A stretch of 56,592 nt of DNA. It comes from Brachionus plicatilis (lineage: Eukaryota; Rotifera; Eurotatoria; Ploima; Brachionidae). The stretch covers positions 158,515-215,106 of the forward strand of contig QEOQ01000122.1 of the NCBI GenBank assembly GCA_010279815.1, written 5' to 3'. Position 1 is the stretch's first letter. Every line of letters starts with the position of its first letter. The notes below the pieces were generated by a model. That model saw only the letters and a list, made by a program, of their open reading frames with translations, did no database searches and was not told the DNA's origin. The translations under genes were made by a program, and so were the position numbers. This document shows, one piece after another, positions 36,061-46,242 of this stretch.

Positions 36061-38117
36061 TATTAATAAATTGGTTCAAATGTTAGTCAGTATAAATAAT
36101 CAATGTTTAATAACTTCAGTTTATTTTTATTCATAGACTGATTTTGAATCAAGATTTCGATTTATTCATTTTATTTTATCTGAACATATAATTTTTTTCT
36201 TAAATTTTATGGTCTGAGGTGTTTAATAAATCTTAAAAATAAATATTTAATTTTTATATTGTTATTTAATTTATGAAAATTTCTTAAATCAGTATAAATT
36301 ATTTTTTTCCCATTTTGAATAATATTTTATATATTTCGGATCCTATGATCAATTATCAAAATTCAATTAGTATAATTAAATTTATTTAAAATTTTTAATC
36401 ATTTGATTTTAATATGGAATTGGAAAGTTTTGAAATTTTTTTACTTGGCAGAGAAAAAGCCTGCTGGACATTGCTATGATATGCTTACTAAAGTTTTTTA
36501 GTCAGTATTTAAAAGAAAAAATACCGTTAACTCGGATTTAAAGACGCAGCATCTACTTCGAGAACGATATATAAACGCGACACGGTTACTCCGTCGAGGA
36601 CCATGTTAAAAAAAATCAAAAAAATCAAATTTAATTTTTTCGCGTTTAAGGCAGGGTTAGGTATTACATGCATGGTAAAGCCGGAACTTGACCGTATAAC
36701 AGCATGCAATTTCTTAATATAAACGTGACCAAAAAAAATTAAAATAAAAATTAAATGCGTTAAAAGGTAAAATTTATTTCATTTATTTTGGTATAAGCGC
36801 ATACAGCAAATTAAAAATTTTAAAAAATAATGCGATTTTAAAATTGAATAAAAATTATAAAAAAATTGTTTTTAGCCTAAAAATTTCAATCTATTTTAAG
36901 TAAGATACAAATGATGGCTAACAAAATTTTTGAATGATTCATGAAAAAAAGATAATATGATTGATTTCGTCGCAATAATTTTAGATTTTTTGTTTTGTCA
37001 ATTCATAAAAATTGATTTTCCAGGTGAAAAGGCAAAAAAAGAATCCAAATAATAAAGTTTGATAACTTTTCTTCCAGAATATTCCACTGATGAGCAATTT
37101 TGAAGTCTTTGAGTTTTATAATGGGTTCTATGTAAATGTGTTACCTTTTTTCATAATATCTGATTTTGTTTTTTTTTTTGAAGAACCTTTAGCTCGGTAC
37201 AGATATAAAAATAAATAAATAAAATAAATTAAGTGATGAAAAAAATCAATTTGAATATAAATGAATAAATTTCCTGGTAAAAATAATTTTGCCGATAACA
37301 AAAAAATTTTTTTAGAAATAGAGACCGAATTAAACCAGAGCTGTTTAAAAGTCACAAGTTTTAAGTCTAGTCCAAGTCTGGACTCTAATTTTTTTTATTT
37401 GTTTTAAAGTCAAGACTTGGACTTGATTTGAAACAGCAATGAAGAATTATAATATTTTTAGAAATTTTCAAAATCTACTAAAAAGAACTTATTTTTTTCG
37501 AAAGATGACTTGAAAAAAATTTGAATATTAAAATTTTTATTTCACAATTACGATCAGTCATTGTAAAAAAATATATCATCAGTTTTAAGTTAATCAATTT
37601 AAAGAATTAATTAATGATAAAATGGTCATAAAATCTTTTTAAAGACAATCATCAATCATGAGTAAATCCTAATATTTCATCAAGAGATTTCAAGATATTT
37701 TATAAAAAAGTAATTAAACAAGACTGCATAATTCTACTTCAAAATCCGTACAAAATTAAGAAAATTTAATTTTTTGAGTATCTGGAGCGTAAAATGAGGT
37801 AAAGAATTGAAAAAATTATCAATAACCAAGAACGCTAGTATTTTTTATTAAAATATATAGTAAGTAATTATTTTTGATATAATTATATTATTTTTAATTT
37901 CATGAAATAATAAAGTAGAATTTAGAATAATAAACCTTTAAATCTTATTAAATTCATTTTATTTGATTTAAAAAATAACTATTTGATTCGTGATTTATCC
38001 TTTATAAATGTCTTTAATCTAATAAAACCAAAAAATATTCTACCAAGTCATTAAACTATTAGTCTTTAGTCTATGGTTACGATTCAAACTATTTTAAGCT
38101 TAGGCGTTTCGTTCGTC
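36061..38117. other. intergenic region with repeat fragments
   Basis: A GC-richer block at 36535-36720 (CGCGACACGGTTACTCCG, CGCGTTTAAGGCAGGGTTAG) has no recognised identity and may be a repeat fragment. A partial AAGTCC-family element lies at 37338-37434. The rest is AT-rich without visible exons. Confidence 0.4.
37338..37434. repeat. partial relative of the AAGTCC MITE
   Basis: It starts AGAGCTGTTTAAAAGTCACA and continues with AGTCCAAGTCTGGACT and a reverse-oriented GACTTGGACTTGA, matching the arms of the element at 21467-21768. The right terminus is missing or diverged. Confidence 0.6.
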
Positions 38118-38125
38118 TATAAAAG
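38118..38125 (+). promoter_or_regulatory. TATA box of the chitin-binding protein gene
   Basis: TATAAAAG lies 41 bp before the ATG at 38166, so transcription should begin near 38145-38155. It falls inside the longer open frame that starts at 38073, which argues that the upstream ATG is not part of the mRNA. Confidence 0.6.
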
Positions 38126-38165
38126 ACTCCTATCTCTTCTTTTTGTAATCAAATACAGCAACAAA

Positions 38166-38663
38166 ATGAACAGAATTTTGATAATCAGCTTAGTTTTAAT
38201 AAAACTTGCTATGACAATTCCTAGTCACTATTTTAACGACAATTCACCTTATAAAATCAATTTAGTGCATAACCAAACTAAACATCAGTCAAATTCAGTG
38301 AAAAATTCCAATTTTTTGGCTCAGCAAATTTTTCCAATAAACCAACAAAATTCTATGTTGGCATTTTTGCCTTCAATTCCATATCCAATTCAGCAAAAAA
38401 CAATGACACCCAGCGGGGAAATAATCATAGAAAATTTGATCGGTGGACTCAGATTCAATTGTATAAACAAGCCAACTGGTCATTTTAGAGATACATTTTT
38501 TTGTGATGTTTTTCATGCTTGTGTTCACGGTCAACAACGAAAAACTTATGCTTGTCCTTTTGTAGGCGAGCTTGTATTTTTTGACGATCGCAGTCGCAGA
38601 TGTGAATTTGTCAGAAATAATGCGTATGGATGCTTAAATAACAACTATTTAAACTTTTATTAA
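38166..38663 (+). CDS. secreted chitin-binding (peritrophin-A, ChtBD2) protein, 165 residues
   Basis: I chose the ATG at 38166 because it opens a clean signal peptide (MNRILIISLVLIKLAMT) and lies just downstream of a TATA box; the in-frame ATG at 38073 would bury the promoter. A low-complexity N/Q-rich linker (residues 20-90) leads to one C-terminal chitin-binding type 2 domain. Its six cysteines are at about 99, 113, 119, 130, 146 and 156, with the aromatic FRDTFFCDVFHAC and LVFFDDRSRRCEF blocks. Such proteins bind chitin in cuticle, gut lining, egg or jaw material. There is a single exon. AATAAA follows at about 38693. The very short promoter-to-ATG spacing suggests a strongly expressed structural gene. 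Confidence 0.85.
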   Translation: MNRILIISLVLIKLAMTIPSHYFNDNSPYKINLVHNQTKHQSNSVKNSNFLAQQIFPINQQNSMLAFLPSIPYPIQQKTMTPSGEIIIENLIGGLRFNCINKPTGHFRDTFFCDVFHACVHGQQRKTYACPFVGELVFFDDRSRRCEFVRNNAYGCLNNNYLNFY

Positions 38664-39578
38664 TTTATAAATTTTTCAAAATTAAGATTTCAATAAAATA
38701 ATTATTTAGACAAGAAATCATTTTTTTTGTTCAATACACTAACAGATGTTCAAAAAAAGAATTTTCAAAAATTTTAATTCCAAAAATATATTGCCCATTG
38801 ACCAAATTTGACCAAATTTTGTTTATTTATTTACATTAGTTAAAGCTAAAAAGACAAACAAAAATTAAAAAAATTTATATGTTTAACTGTAATGAGCTAA
38901 ACCTCTCTTAGAATAAAAAAAATTGAAAAAAAATTTTTAATTAAATAAAAAAATTAAATAAATAAGAATTAAATGTAATTAATGAAAGGTGCTACATATT
39001 TAAGTTCTAAATGGTTTAGAGAAGAAAGATGAAATAATAGGGTAGTATTTACACTCACTTTGTATTCCTCTACCAGTCTGACAACTAAAAGACCTGAATG
39101 AAAAAAACTTTAAACTAAAAAAACTAAATTTTTTTTTTAAATTCTAAAATTGGAATTAATTAAAAAAATAAAACAGATTAAAAGCCAAACTTTAACAATT
39201 TAAACTTTTATTTATCTATTTTATTATTTAAAGGTTTCTTTAGTTCCCAAAAAATGGTTCTTTATATTAGTTTAAAAAATTTCAAAATGTTATAGGTTTT
39301 TTTAAAAATTTTTTTTATAATGATCAATCCAAAATTATAAATAAGGCTCAAAAAAGATTCACAAAAATGTTTTTATTATTGACTCATTGATTTTAAGACA
39401 ATTCAAAAAATTGATTTGAATTACGTAGTAAAAACCCCAAGACCAGTATGTTTTTTTAAGTTATCAAAAATTAAAAAAAAAACTTGACTAATTGAAAAAA
39501 AAATTTAGATTTAATTTATTCAAATTTGATTTTGAACGTGGCCTAAAAAATATTCTAAACTAAAAAAATTCAGCTAAT
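38664..39578. other. intergenic AT-rich spacer
   Basis: It lies between the convergent ends of the chitin-binding gene (plus) and the RBR ligase gene (minus). Apart from polyadenylation-type AATAAA/TTTATT words near both gene ends, I see nothing in it. Confidence 0.5.
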
Positions 39579-40892
39579 TTAATCGAAATTATCAGGTACA
39601 ATTTCAAATTCATCATCTTCATTTTGCTCGACTCCCTCAAACAATTTTTCGAAACATTTCGATCTAGAATCGTTGAAATGAGAATAAGGATCTGTTTTAC
39701 TCAACATGTTCATACACAACCAACAAAAATAGCACTGGCACTTAAAACAGGTCATTTTATTACAACCATCTATCTTTTGCAGCCAACTTCTACACTTTGG
39801 ACATTTTTTCGATGTTGTCTCAATTAAACTCACACTTGAAAAATCTTCAACAGCCTTCTTCATTCGTTTCTCTCCATACTTCTGAGCCAACTGTAGCCTT
39901 ATCTCTTCATCTCCATTTTTATACATCTCAACAATTTCTTTCAGCTGGTTGTTGGTCAACTTGCACGGCTCTATACCATGATATGCTTGGCGACACAGAG
40001 CACAAAAGACATTTTTGCAGTCGGGACATCGACACAAAGTGGCATCTTCTGGTATCACAGCACATTGGCAGCTAGCCCGAGGACAATAAACTATGTCTGT
40101 CATGTTATTCAAGGCATCTCTGAGCAACATGGAATCGTATCTATTGTACATTTCGATGCCAACCAAGCTCAATACCTGTGCTGGTATCGCTTGGGACTCA
40201 CAGCCTTCTTGGGGACATGTCAATTTGTGAACATTTCCGTCTTTTATCAACGACCCAAAATAGCCTCGCATGCACTCATTGCAAAATACGTGCTCACATT
40301 TGTTGAATTTTATGCATTCCTTTCCCATTTTGTCTTCAAAGCACACGTAACAAGTAAAATATGATTTTTGAAATTTTAGATTTTTCTGGTCCGAGTCGTA
40401 ATCGGTCAATAGGGCTGATGTGCAGGCTAAACTTGAGACCCTAGGATCTGTTTTTTTGGCCTTGGTGGTTTGAATTGTTAAGTTTGTTGGTTCTAGTGAC
40501 AGAAAGTCGAAGATTTCGTCCTGCAAAAACGAAATCCATGTGAACAAAATGGGAATTTGGCTATTTTGTTCCCATAGCTCGTCAAGTTTGTTGCATATTT
40601 TGGTTAAATAATCTTCGCTCAGCCATCGACAAATGAGTTTAAATTGGGGTGCATAAACAGAGGGGTAGTTATCGGGAAAATAAAACTCTAAGATAATTGG
40701 TGTCAGATGAAGCAACTGTATTTGGACATTTTCTTCTGGGAAATTTAGCTGAAAGACAGTGGCCTCATCGGAACTAATTTTTACAATAAATTTTCCGGAA
40801 CGAGTTTTCTCATCAAATACTAGAATATCTTCCTCTTCATAGATACTTTTCAAGGCCAGTATTTCATCATCCTGAATTGACTGATCATCCAT
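39579..40892 (-). CDS. RNF14: RBR E3 ubiquitin ligase, RNF14-like, intronless, 437 residues
   Basis: An N-terminal RWD domain (about residues 6-132, with EILALKSIYEEEDI and YFPDNYPSVYAPQF) is followed by the RING1-IBR-RING2 supradomain. RING1 starts CYVCFEDKMGKECIKFNKC (181 onward), the IBR spans about 265-310 (YCPRASCQCAVIPED, CPDCKNVFCALC), and RING2 starts at about 364 (KCPKCRSWLQKIDGCNKMTC). The cysteine in DGCNKMTC (about 377) is the expected catalytic thioester residue. RWD plus RBR in this order is the RNF14/ARA54 architecture; the human protein is 474 residues. RNF14 ubiquitinates translation factors at stalled ribosomes, and it was first known as an androgen-receptor cofactor. The whole frame is free of introns, unlike its neighbours, so it may be an old retrocopy that remains intact. 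Confidence 0.92.
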   Translation of the reverse strand: MDDQSIQDDEILALKSIYEEEDILVFDEKTRSGKFIVKISSDEATVFQLNFPEENVQIQLLHLTPIILEFYFPDNYPSVYAPQFKLICRWLSEDYLTKICNKLDELWEQNSQIPILFTWISFLQDEIFDFLSLEPTNLTIQTTKAKKTDPRVSSLACTSALLTDYDSDQKNLKFQKSYFTCYVCFEDKMGKECIKFNKCEHVFCNECMRGYFGSLIKDGNVHKLTCPQEGCESQAIPAQVLSLVGIEMYNRYDSMLLRDALNNMTDIVYCPRASCQCAVIPEDATLCRCPDCKNVFCALCRQAYHGIEPCKLTNNQLKEIVEMYKNGDEEIRLQLAQKYGEKRMKKAVEDFSSVSLIETTSKKCPKCRSWLQKIDGCNKMTCFKCQCYFCWLCMNMLSKTDPYSHFNDSRSKCFEKLFEGVEQNEDDEFEIVPDNFD

Positions 40893-42080
40893 TTCTTACA
40901 TGGAACATACTTTTGATTTTATTTATAGCTATTTTTTTTGCAGTAATTACATAATTTTTTGAGTTAATTTAAAAAAATAAAACCGAACAAATTTTAATAA
41001 AATAATGCAAATTTTAAAAAATATATTGATTGAAAATTTTTGAATACAGATGACATCGTCAAAAAATATTGTCTTAGTTTATTGCATTGAAAAAATCAAT
41101 ACGCAATAATTACACTTTAAACTCCTCATGGAATCCGGTCAACATTCTCCGATTCGAAAAAATACTCACAACTATGTAATTTCAGAAGACATAAGAAAAA
41201 TAAAGATACAAAAAATAAATTTGTTAGCATTTTGAAAAAAAAAAGTTTGGAAATTTGCTTTATATTGTTCTTTAAAAATAAATAATAGAACCACTAGGCA
41301 AAAAATTTGGCTAATAGAATTGAGACTAAATAATTTTTAAAATAAATTAGAATGAACCATAACCAAAAGCTTTATTATCTGATTGTTTGAATCATGAGCT
41401 CAGGTTTATTTTTTTTTTCTATAATATTTGTTACTCTTTATTAGCTTTCACAAAATTTGGTTTGTGAATGTTTAAAATAAATGAATTAATAAACCAATTG
41501 ATTTCGTCAAAACCCTTTACTATTCAATATATTTGTATTAAATCAAAACAAAATCTTTACTTTCTTAACTTTTTCAGTTGATTTTCATTTTAATTTTTAT
41601 GATCTAAACTCTTTTTTAATAAAAACAATTAAATCTAAAATAAAGATAAAAAAATTTAAATAAATATCTTGAAACTTTCAAGAGTCATAATTAGACAGAA
41701 TATTTAATATTTTTTTTAATGTTTTTTTTTAATCAATTATATTTATTAAATTAATTAAATTTGAAAATCACATAGGCTATGATAGTAGATATTATAAGTT
41801 CAAAAGTTCATATTTTTAGTATTATTTTAATTATCATTATGATAATTAATCAATCAATTAGTGTCAATTCTAGCGATGAAATAATATACTAGCGTTGTTA
41901 GTTTAGTTGTTAATTTAATTTATAAATATCGAAAAATTTTACATGACAAAAAAGAAAATTTTTGCATAATTTTCATTAAAAAAAAATGAATTTACTTTTA
42001 TTAATTATTTATAAAAAAATATAAAATTTAATTGAATAATAAAATTGATATGATACAAATGATATTTTAATAAAATAGAA
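40893..42080. other. intergenic AT-rich spacer
   Basis: No exon or RNA gene was recognised. A weak match to the LINE-like 3' hairpin (GTCAATTCTAGCGATGAA) occurs near 41862-41880. Confidence 0.4.
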
Positions 42081-42251
42081 TTACAGTTTTTTTCCTTCTT
42101 CAAAGCATTTTTGACAAAGATCCATTGTTAATTGCTCTTTACCAGATGTACCATAACAAAACTTTTTATAATCACCCGATGCGTTTGAATCCGCATCATC
42201 AGCATTAGTTAAGAGTTCCGATGCACGTAAAGCTGACACAACTCTTCTCAT
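42081..42251 (-). CDS. small uncharacterised reading frame, possibly a terminal exon
   Basis: From the ATG at 42251 it encodes 56 residues: a basic start (MRRVVSALRASELL), a D/N/S-rich middle and a three-cysteine end (KKFCYGT, MDLCQKCFEEGKKL). Base composition is clearly less AT-rich than the flanks, which suggests coding. The frame extends upstream to 42296 with a K/I-rich segment that looks random. There is no signal peptide, so it may be the last exon of a larger gene. No homologue was recognised. Confidence 0.35.
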   Translation of the reverse strand: MRRVVSALRASELLTNADDADSNASGDYKKFCYGTSGKEQLTMDLCQKCFEEGKKL

Positions 42252-42696
42252 TTTAATTTTTTTTATTTTTTGTTTATTAGTTATATGCTTTAGCAATTAA
42301 ATAACAGGATAATAGTTTAATTTTTTAATAGGGGTTCAAAAAACCACCCATCCCAGCCTTAATGTACAATTTTTTTTAAACATTAAATTTTAATAATTCA
42401 TCAATTTTAGAAATAAATTTAGCAATTAAATATAAATTCAAAACCAGGACAAAATAAACTTTTAACTCAGACATCGTATTTTTATTTTATTAAGGTTTTT
42501 ATATCAAAAAAGGGTTTAAAAAACCTCCGGGCTTTCTAGTGTTAAATTAATAGTTCTTTTTGTTCGTACATATCGAGATATTTGTGCATTTTTGGTTTTT
42601 TTAATTTATTAAAACAATCGATTTAAAGTCTTTCAAAATGAACATTTTAAAAGGGTAAATCTTATAATTTTTAGATAATTAATATGATGGCTCTGT

Positions 42697-43010
42697 AACG
42701 TTTCATAGCAAGTTATTTTTCATTGTAAGGCAAAATTCATCGCATCACTATTTTTTTAATTGCATCACTATTTATTTCATAGCAGCTAATTATCTTTCAT
42801 TGCAGGTGTTTCATTGCAACAAGATTTCATTGCAAGTTTTTTTTTCTATTTACCGATTTTTCTATTATTTTTCGATTTCCTTTTTTATTTCTAATTGATT
42901 TCTAATAAACTTAATTAAATTGTTTGCTTGCTATGAAATTTACTTTGCGATGAAAAAATTTATCTTGCTATGAAAAAACTTGCAATGATTTGTCCTGCTA
43001 TGAAATGTTC
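42697..43010. mobile_element. MITE with tandem subterminal TTTCATNGCAAG repeats in inverted arms
   Basis: The left half carries AACGTTTCATAGCAAG, TTTCATTGTAAG, TTTCATAGCAG, TTTCATTGCAGG, TTTCATTGCAAC and TTTCATTGCAAG. The right half carries the complements (CTTGCTATGAAA, CTTGCAATGA, CCTGCTATGAAATGTT). About ten copies of one dodecamer point towards both ends of a 314-bp unit with a pyrimidine-rich centre and no coding capacity. Confidence 0.7.
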
Positions 43011-43087
43011 TAATGCCAATATGATGAGCAAAGGATAGAACACTCGCCTTTAGGTTTGTTGTTAAGATTAATTTAATTTTTTTTTAA

Positions 43088-43510
43088 AGTTCGAGAAATT
43101 CAAAACTTAAGTGCTATCTGAATTTCTAATTTTTGACTTAAAATTCGTAAATTACGTCCTTTGAAACCCTAGATTTAATTTTTTTTGGGGGACAGAAAAA
43201 AAAATTTATAGCCAGGTGTCTATAAAGAACTAACCCTTTAAAAAGTTGTAGATATTTCAGACTCAATTACTCAAAGATAAAATTAAAATCTTTTTTAAAA
43301 TTATATACATTCTGAAAGAGCATACAATTTTCTACACCCTGGTATATAGTTTTGTTTGAAAAAAAGGGTGTGCCAATTTTTATAATTGAAAAAAAGTCAA
43401 AAAGAATACTTTTTTTCAGTTTAATCGTATGTTGTCCCAGGGATTACTTAATAAACCATTTTTTTAAAACAAAACAAGACAAAATTCTGAACAAATCTAT
43501 GGATTTACTT
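43088..43510 (+). repeat. dispersed ~425-bp repeat, copy 1
   Basis: It shares colinear blocks with 49318-49745, among them GTGCTATCTGAATTTC, AACCCTTTAAAAAGTTGT and ACAAAATTCTGAACAAATCT. The two copies lie in the same orientation. No open frame or terminal repeats are obvious. Confidence 0.8.
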
Positions 43511-43652
43511 TTTTGAATTTATGTTTCATTTTATTTAAATAAAGTATTAAAATCATGTGATTTGATTTAAATTTTGAGTATTTTAATTAAATTGACAATT
43601 TTTTGAATATTTTAACTATATATTGAAACCAATCCCATTAAATATTATTATT

Positions 43653-43763
43653 ATGCCACCAAAGTCTAAATTTATCCGTTCTCGCATTAGTAATTTTTTA
43701 GGTCTTCAAATTTTAACTCCATACTCGAGATTAGTTCGGACAAAATCGATTAAAGAGCCTTGA
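43653..43763 (+). CDS. short basic open frame, uncertain
   Basis: This 36-codon frame begins MPPKSKFIRSRISNFLGLQI and ends in KEP. Its composition is protein-like and strongly basic, and it stands out from AT-rich flanks. It lies just left of the AT-hook inverted duplication and could be an exon of that locus or a fragment. No splice junction could be assigned. Confidence 0.25.
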   Translation: MPPKSKFIRSRISNFLGLQILTPYSRLVRTKSIKEP

Positions 43764-43867
43764 TATGCTAAGAGTAAAAGTTAAATTCGATTAAAAATTA
43801 AAAATTAAAATTAAATTTAAAATAAAAAAATTCGATTTAATAGCCAAAAAAAACTGTATTAAAACAT

Positions 43868-44104
43868 TTATTTTTTATTTTGCCTAATAATTTTACCATT
43901 TTCGTCACGAGGTAGCCTTTTTCTACCACGTTTTTTTGGTGATAATTGATTTGAACAAGTTTCGATATTGGAAGCTATTGAAATTTGAGATTTGGTATGG
44001 TTGGTCTGAAGGTTCAATTCCCTAAGAGGGTTTCGATTAGTTGGCTTTTGTCTATTTGTATTTACGGTTTTATTTCTAATCCGCCCAACCATTTTATTCA
44101 GCAA
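43868..44104 (-). CDS. AT-hook-like basic protein, left arm of an inverted duplication
   Basis: The 78-residue frame begins MLNKMVGRIRNKTVNTNRQK, has an N/Q/S-rich middle (SQISIASNIETCSNQL) and ends with SPKKRGRKRLPRDENGKIIR, an AT-hook-like RGRK tract. No signal peptide is present. Most of it (43896-44070) is repeated in inverted orientation at 44160-44690. This arm is uninterrupted. It may be a small nuclear DNA-binding protein, one exon of a larger gene, or a pseudogene copy; I do not recognise a family. Confidence 0.4.
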   Translation of the reverse strand: MLNKMVGRIRNKTVNTNRQKPTNRNPLRELNLQTNHTKSQISIASNIETCSNQLSPKKRGRKRLPRDENGKIIRQNKK

Positions 44105-44159
44105 TATTACTCAAAAATAGATACAGATCCAAAAACATATGTTTCATCAGTGTCAACTC

Positions 44160-44698
44160 AAACCGTAAATACAAATAGACAAAAGCCAACTAATCGAAAC
44201 CCTCTTAGGGAATTGAACCTTCAGACCAACCAAACCAAATCCCAAATTTCAATAGCTTCCAATATCGAAACTTGTTCAAATCAATTATCACCAAAGAAAC
44301 GGAGGTTGTGAAGTTCATTTCAATTCGATCGTTTCAATTCAGAAAAATTTTAATAAATTTTTTATTATAAGGAATAATTTAGTTCTGTAAAATTTAAGCA
44401 ACTTTGCTTAATCCGAAAATATGTGTCTGCAAAAACTCTGCAATGTACTTGCACAGTTGATTAGAATACTTTTTAATGGCGTGCAAAATGCATAAAATTG
44501 CAGAGTATTTTGCAGACTTATTTTACTGAATTAAGCAAATTTGCTTATAATTGAGCATTTTATAGAACTAAATTATCTCTTTTAGTAAAAAAGTTATTCA
44601 AGTTTATCTGAATTGAAATGATCGAATTGAAACGAACTTCACAACCCCTAAGAAACGTACTAGAAAAAGGCTACCTCGTGACGAAAATGGTTCCCTTT
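44160..44698 (+). pseudogene. right arm of the AT-hook inverted duplication, split by a MITE
   Basis: 44160-44301 matches the reverse complement of the left arm nearly base for base (TVNTNRQKPTNRNPLRELNL onward). The match breaks within the KKR codons of the SPKKRGRK block and resumes at 44650 with KKRTRKRLPRDENG, followed by SL and a stop. The 348-bp gap is the MITE at 44302-44649. A few codon changes relative to the other arm (H to Q, G to T) show that the two arms have diverged since duplication. The frame continues upstream (KIDTDPKTYVSSVSTQ) beyond the duplicated part. Confidence 0.7.
44302..44649. mobile_element. hAT-like MITE with 8-bp target duplication AAGAAACG
   Basis: AAGAAACG lies on both sides (44294-44301 and 44650-44657). 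The terminal repeats read GAGGTTGTGAAGTTCATTTC on the left and AGGGGTTGTGAAGTTCGTTT (complement) on the right, and the homology continues for about 40 bases (CAATTCGATC). The interior contains TCTGCAAAAACTCTGCAA and its inverted partner TTGCAGAGTATTTTGCAGA, shared with other elements in the window. The uninterrupted left arm at 43896-44070 serves as an empty site. Confidence 0.9.
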
Positions 44699-44948
44699 GA
44701 GAAACGGCTACGTCCTGACACAGAGGTTACTGCATCGAGTTGATCATCTACACCACTTTTATTACCCAGTCGAGACAAGAGTTTACTCTAATAAAATTAA
44801 TAAGCTTCAATAAATTTTTTTATGTTTAATTTTTTAACTTAAGAACAAAAATTTAGGGCCATTAAGTCAATGCATCAAGAATATAAGATAGGGATGGTTT
44901 GGGCATGTACTCAAAATGAGAGAAACTTTTATAAAAGGTGCAGAATGG

Positions 44949-45625
44949 GCTAAATTACGTAATTTTGCGTAATATTACGTAATTTTCAGTCATATGAACA
45001 TATAAGATATAAGATAAATTTAATTTAGATGAACGCATTCTTAAATTTTTATCTTTATCTACTACTAATTTCATGTTATTCATCAATAATTATTTAAAGG
45101 TAAAAGATATTGTAAAACGGTGGTTGTGGGTCAAATAATTTAAAACTGATCTTTTCTTAATCACTGAGCGATCAGTATATAAAAAAATCATACTCTTTAA
45201 AAATATCTTTTGATTATAAAAATTCAGTAATTTACAAAATTTTTCGTTTAAAATTTTTTTATTTTAAGTATTTTTGATACTGTTTGAATTTAACTTTTTT
45301 TTATTTCTAAATTATTCGATGATTTATATTTTTATTACAGAATTTTGCCAAATTTTTTCAAAAATTGTGTAATTTTACGTAAAATTAGGTAAGAAATAGT
45401 AAGGAATGTTGAATTTTTCATAATAAAATTAACTAAATATTTTTGAAAAGAAGCAAATTTTATTTTTTTTAGAAAAATCCTCATTTTTTTGGCCGTAAGC
45501 ATTTAGAACGGTTTTACTAAAATTTACCTATTTTAATGTAATCTTACGAAATTTTTAATAAAATTACATATCCTTACCGACTAATATTCACGTAAGATTA
45601 CGTCTGCTTACTAAACATTACGTAA
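44949..45625. repeat. region rich in ACGTAA words, possible transposon
   Basis: TTACGTAA, TTGCGTAA, TTTACGTAAAA and CACGTAAGATTACGT cluster at both ends (44949-44995 and 45580-45625) with a few between (near 45365). The terminal clusters are in inverted relation. Boundaries are unclear. Confidence 0.4.
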
Positions 45626-45711
45626 TAATTGGTTCGGCTACGAAATAATTATTTTGGTCACTTAATTTATTTAATATTTTTATTTTTGTTTTTTTTGATA
45701 TTTTTTTTCTT

Positions 45712-45899
45712 GTTTATTATTTATTTATCATAATATTTTTTTAGAATTATGCCTTTAATGGCTCAATAGTGATAGATGACCAGCTTTGGTCTCATATTTA
45801 AGGTGATGGATAGTGGTCACATAATATGTAACCAACCTTTCACTATTAAGCCATTAAAGGCATAATTCTAAAAAATATTATGATAAAAAAATAATAAAC
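45712..45899. repeat. long hairpin, ~60-bp near-perfect arms with 67-bp loop
   Basis: 45712-45772 and 45840-45899 are reverse complements with three or four differences, containing AGAATTATGCCTTTAATGGC and its complement. The loop carries GACCAGC and GTGGTCAC words like those at 19650-19785. It is likely a MITE or foldback element. No coding capacity is seen. Confidence 0.8.
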
Positions 45900-46242
45900 C
45901 AGTAAATTAAACAATTGAAAAGGTTATTAGAATTTAATTAGAATTTTTTTTAAAGTCTATCACTTTTATCATTAGAACACAAAATCGCTATGCTAGAAGT
46001 GATCATAAGATTTAGTGGTCATAATTTGTTTATAACCTATAAATTGAAGCAATTCCCATCTAAGTGATCATAATTATTATTTTACATGTGATCATACATG
46101 TGATGTATTTTATTTTGTTAGTATTTGTAAAAAATTCTTATAAAATGGCTCAATTTAGTTAATTTATTAAAAGAAAATCATTTTTAAATAATATTTTTTT
46201 TAATTTTCAAGAATAAAAATAATAACAAGAGTACAAAAAGAA

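Noticed and set aside
36527..36709. 60-codon minus-strand open frame in a GC-richer patch
   Set aside because: No domain, lysine- and phenylalanine-rich centre typical of translated AT DNA; more likely a repeat fragment.
39624..40364. Three plus-strand open frames overlapping the RBR ligase
   Set aside because: Antisense shadows of the 437-residue minus-strand gene, with no domain of their own.
44696..44790. TGAGAAACGGCTAC followed by ATTACCCAGTC, resembling a stretch of 18S rRNA
   Set aside because: Only two short words match, the spacing differs from 18S, and there is no similarity around them.
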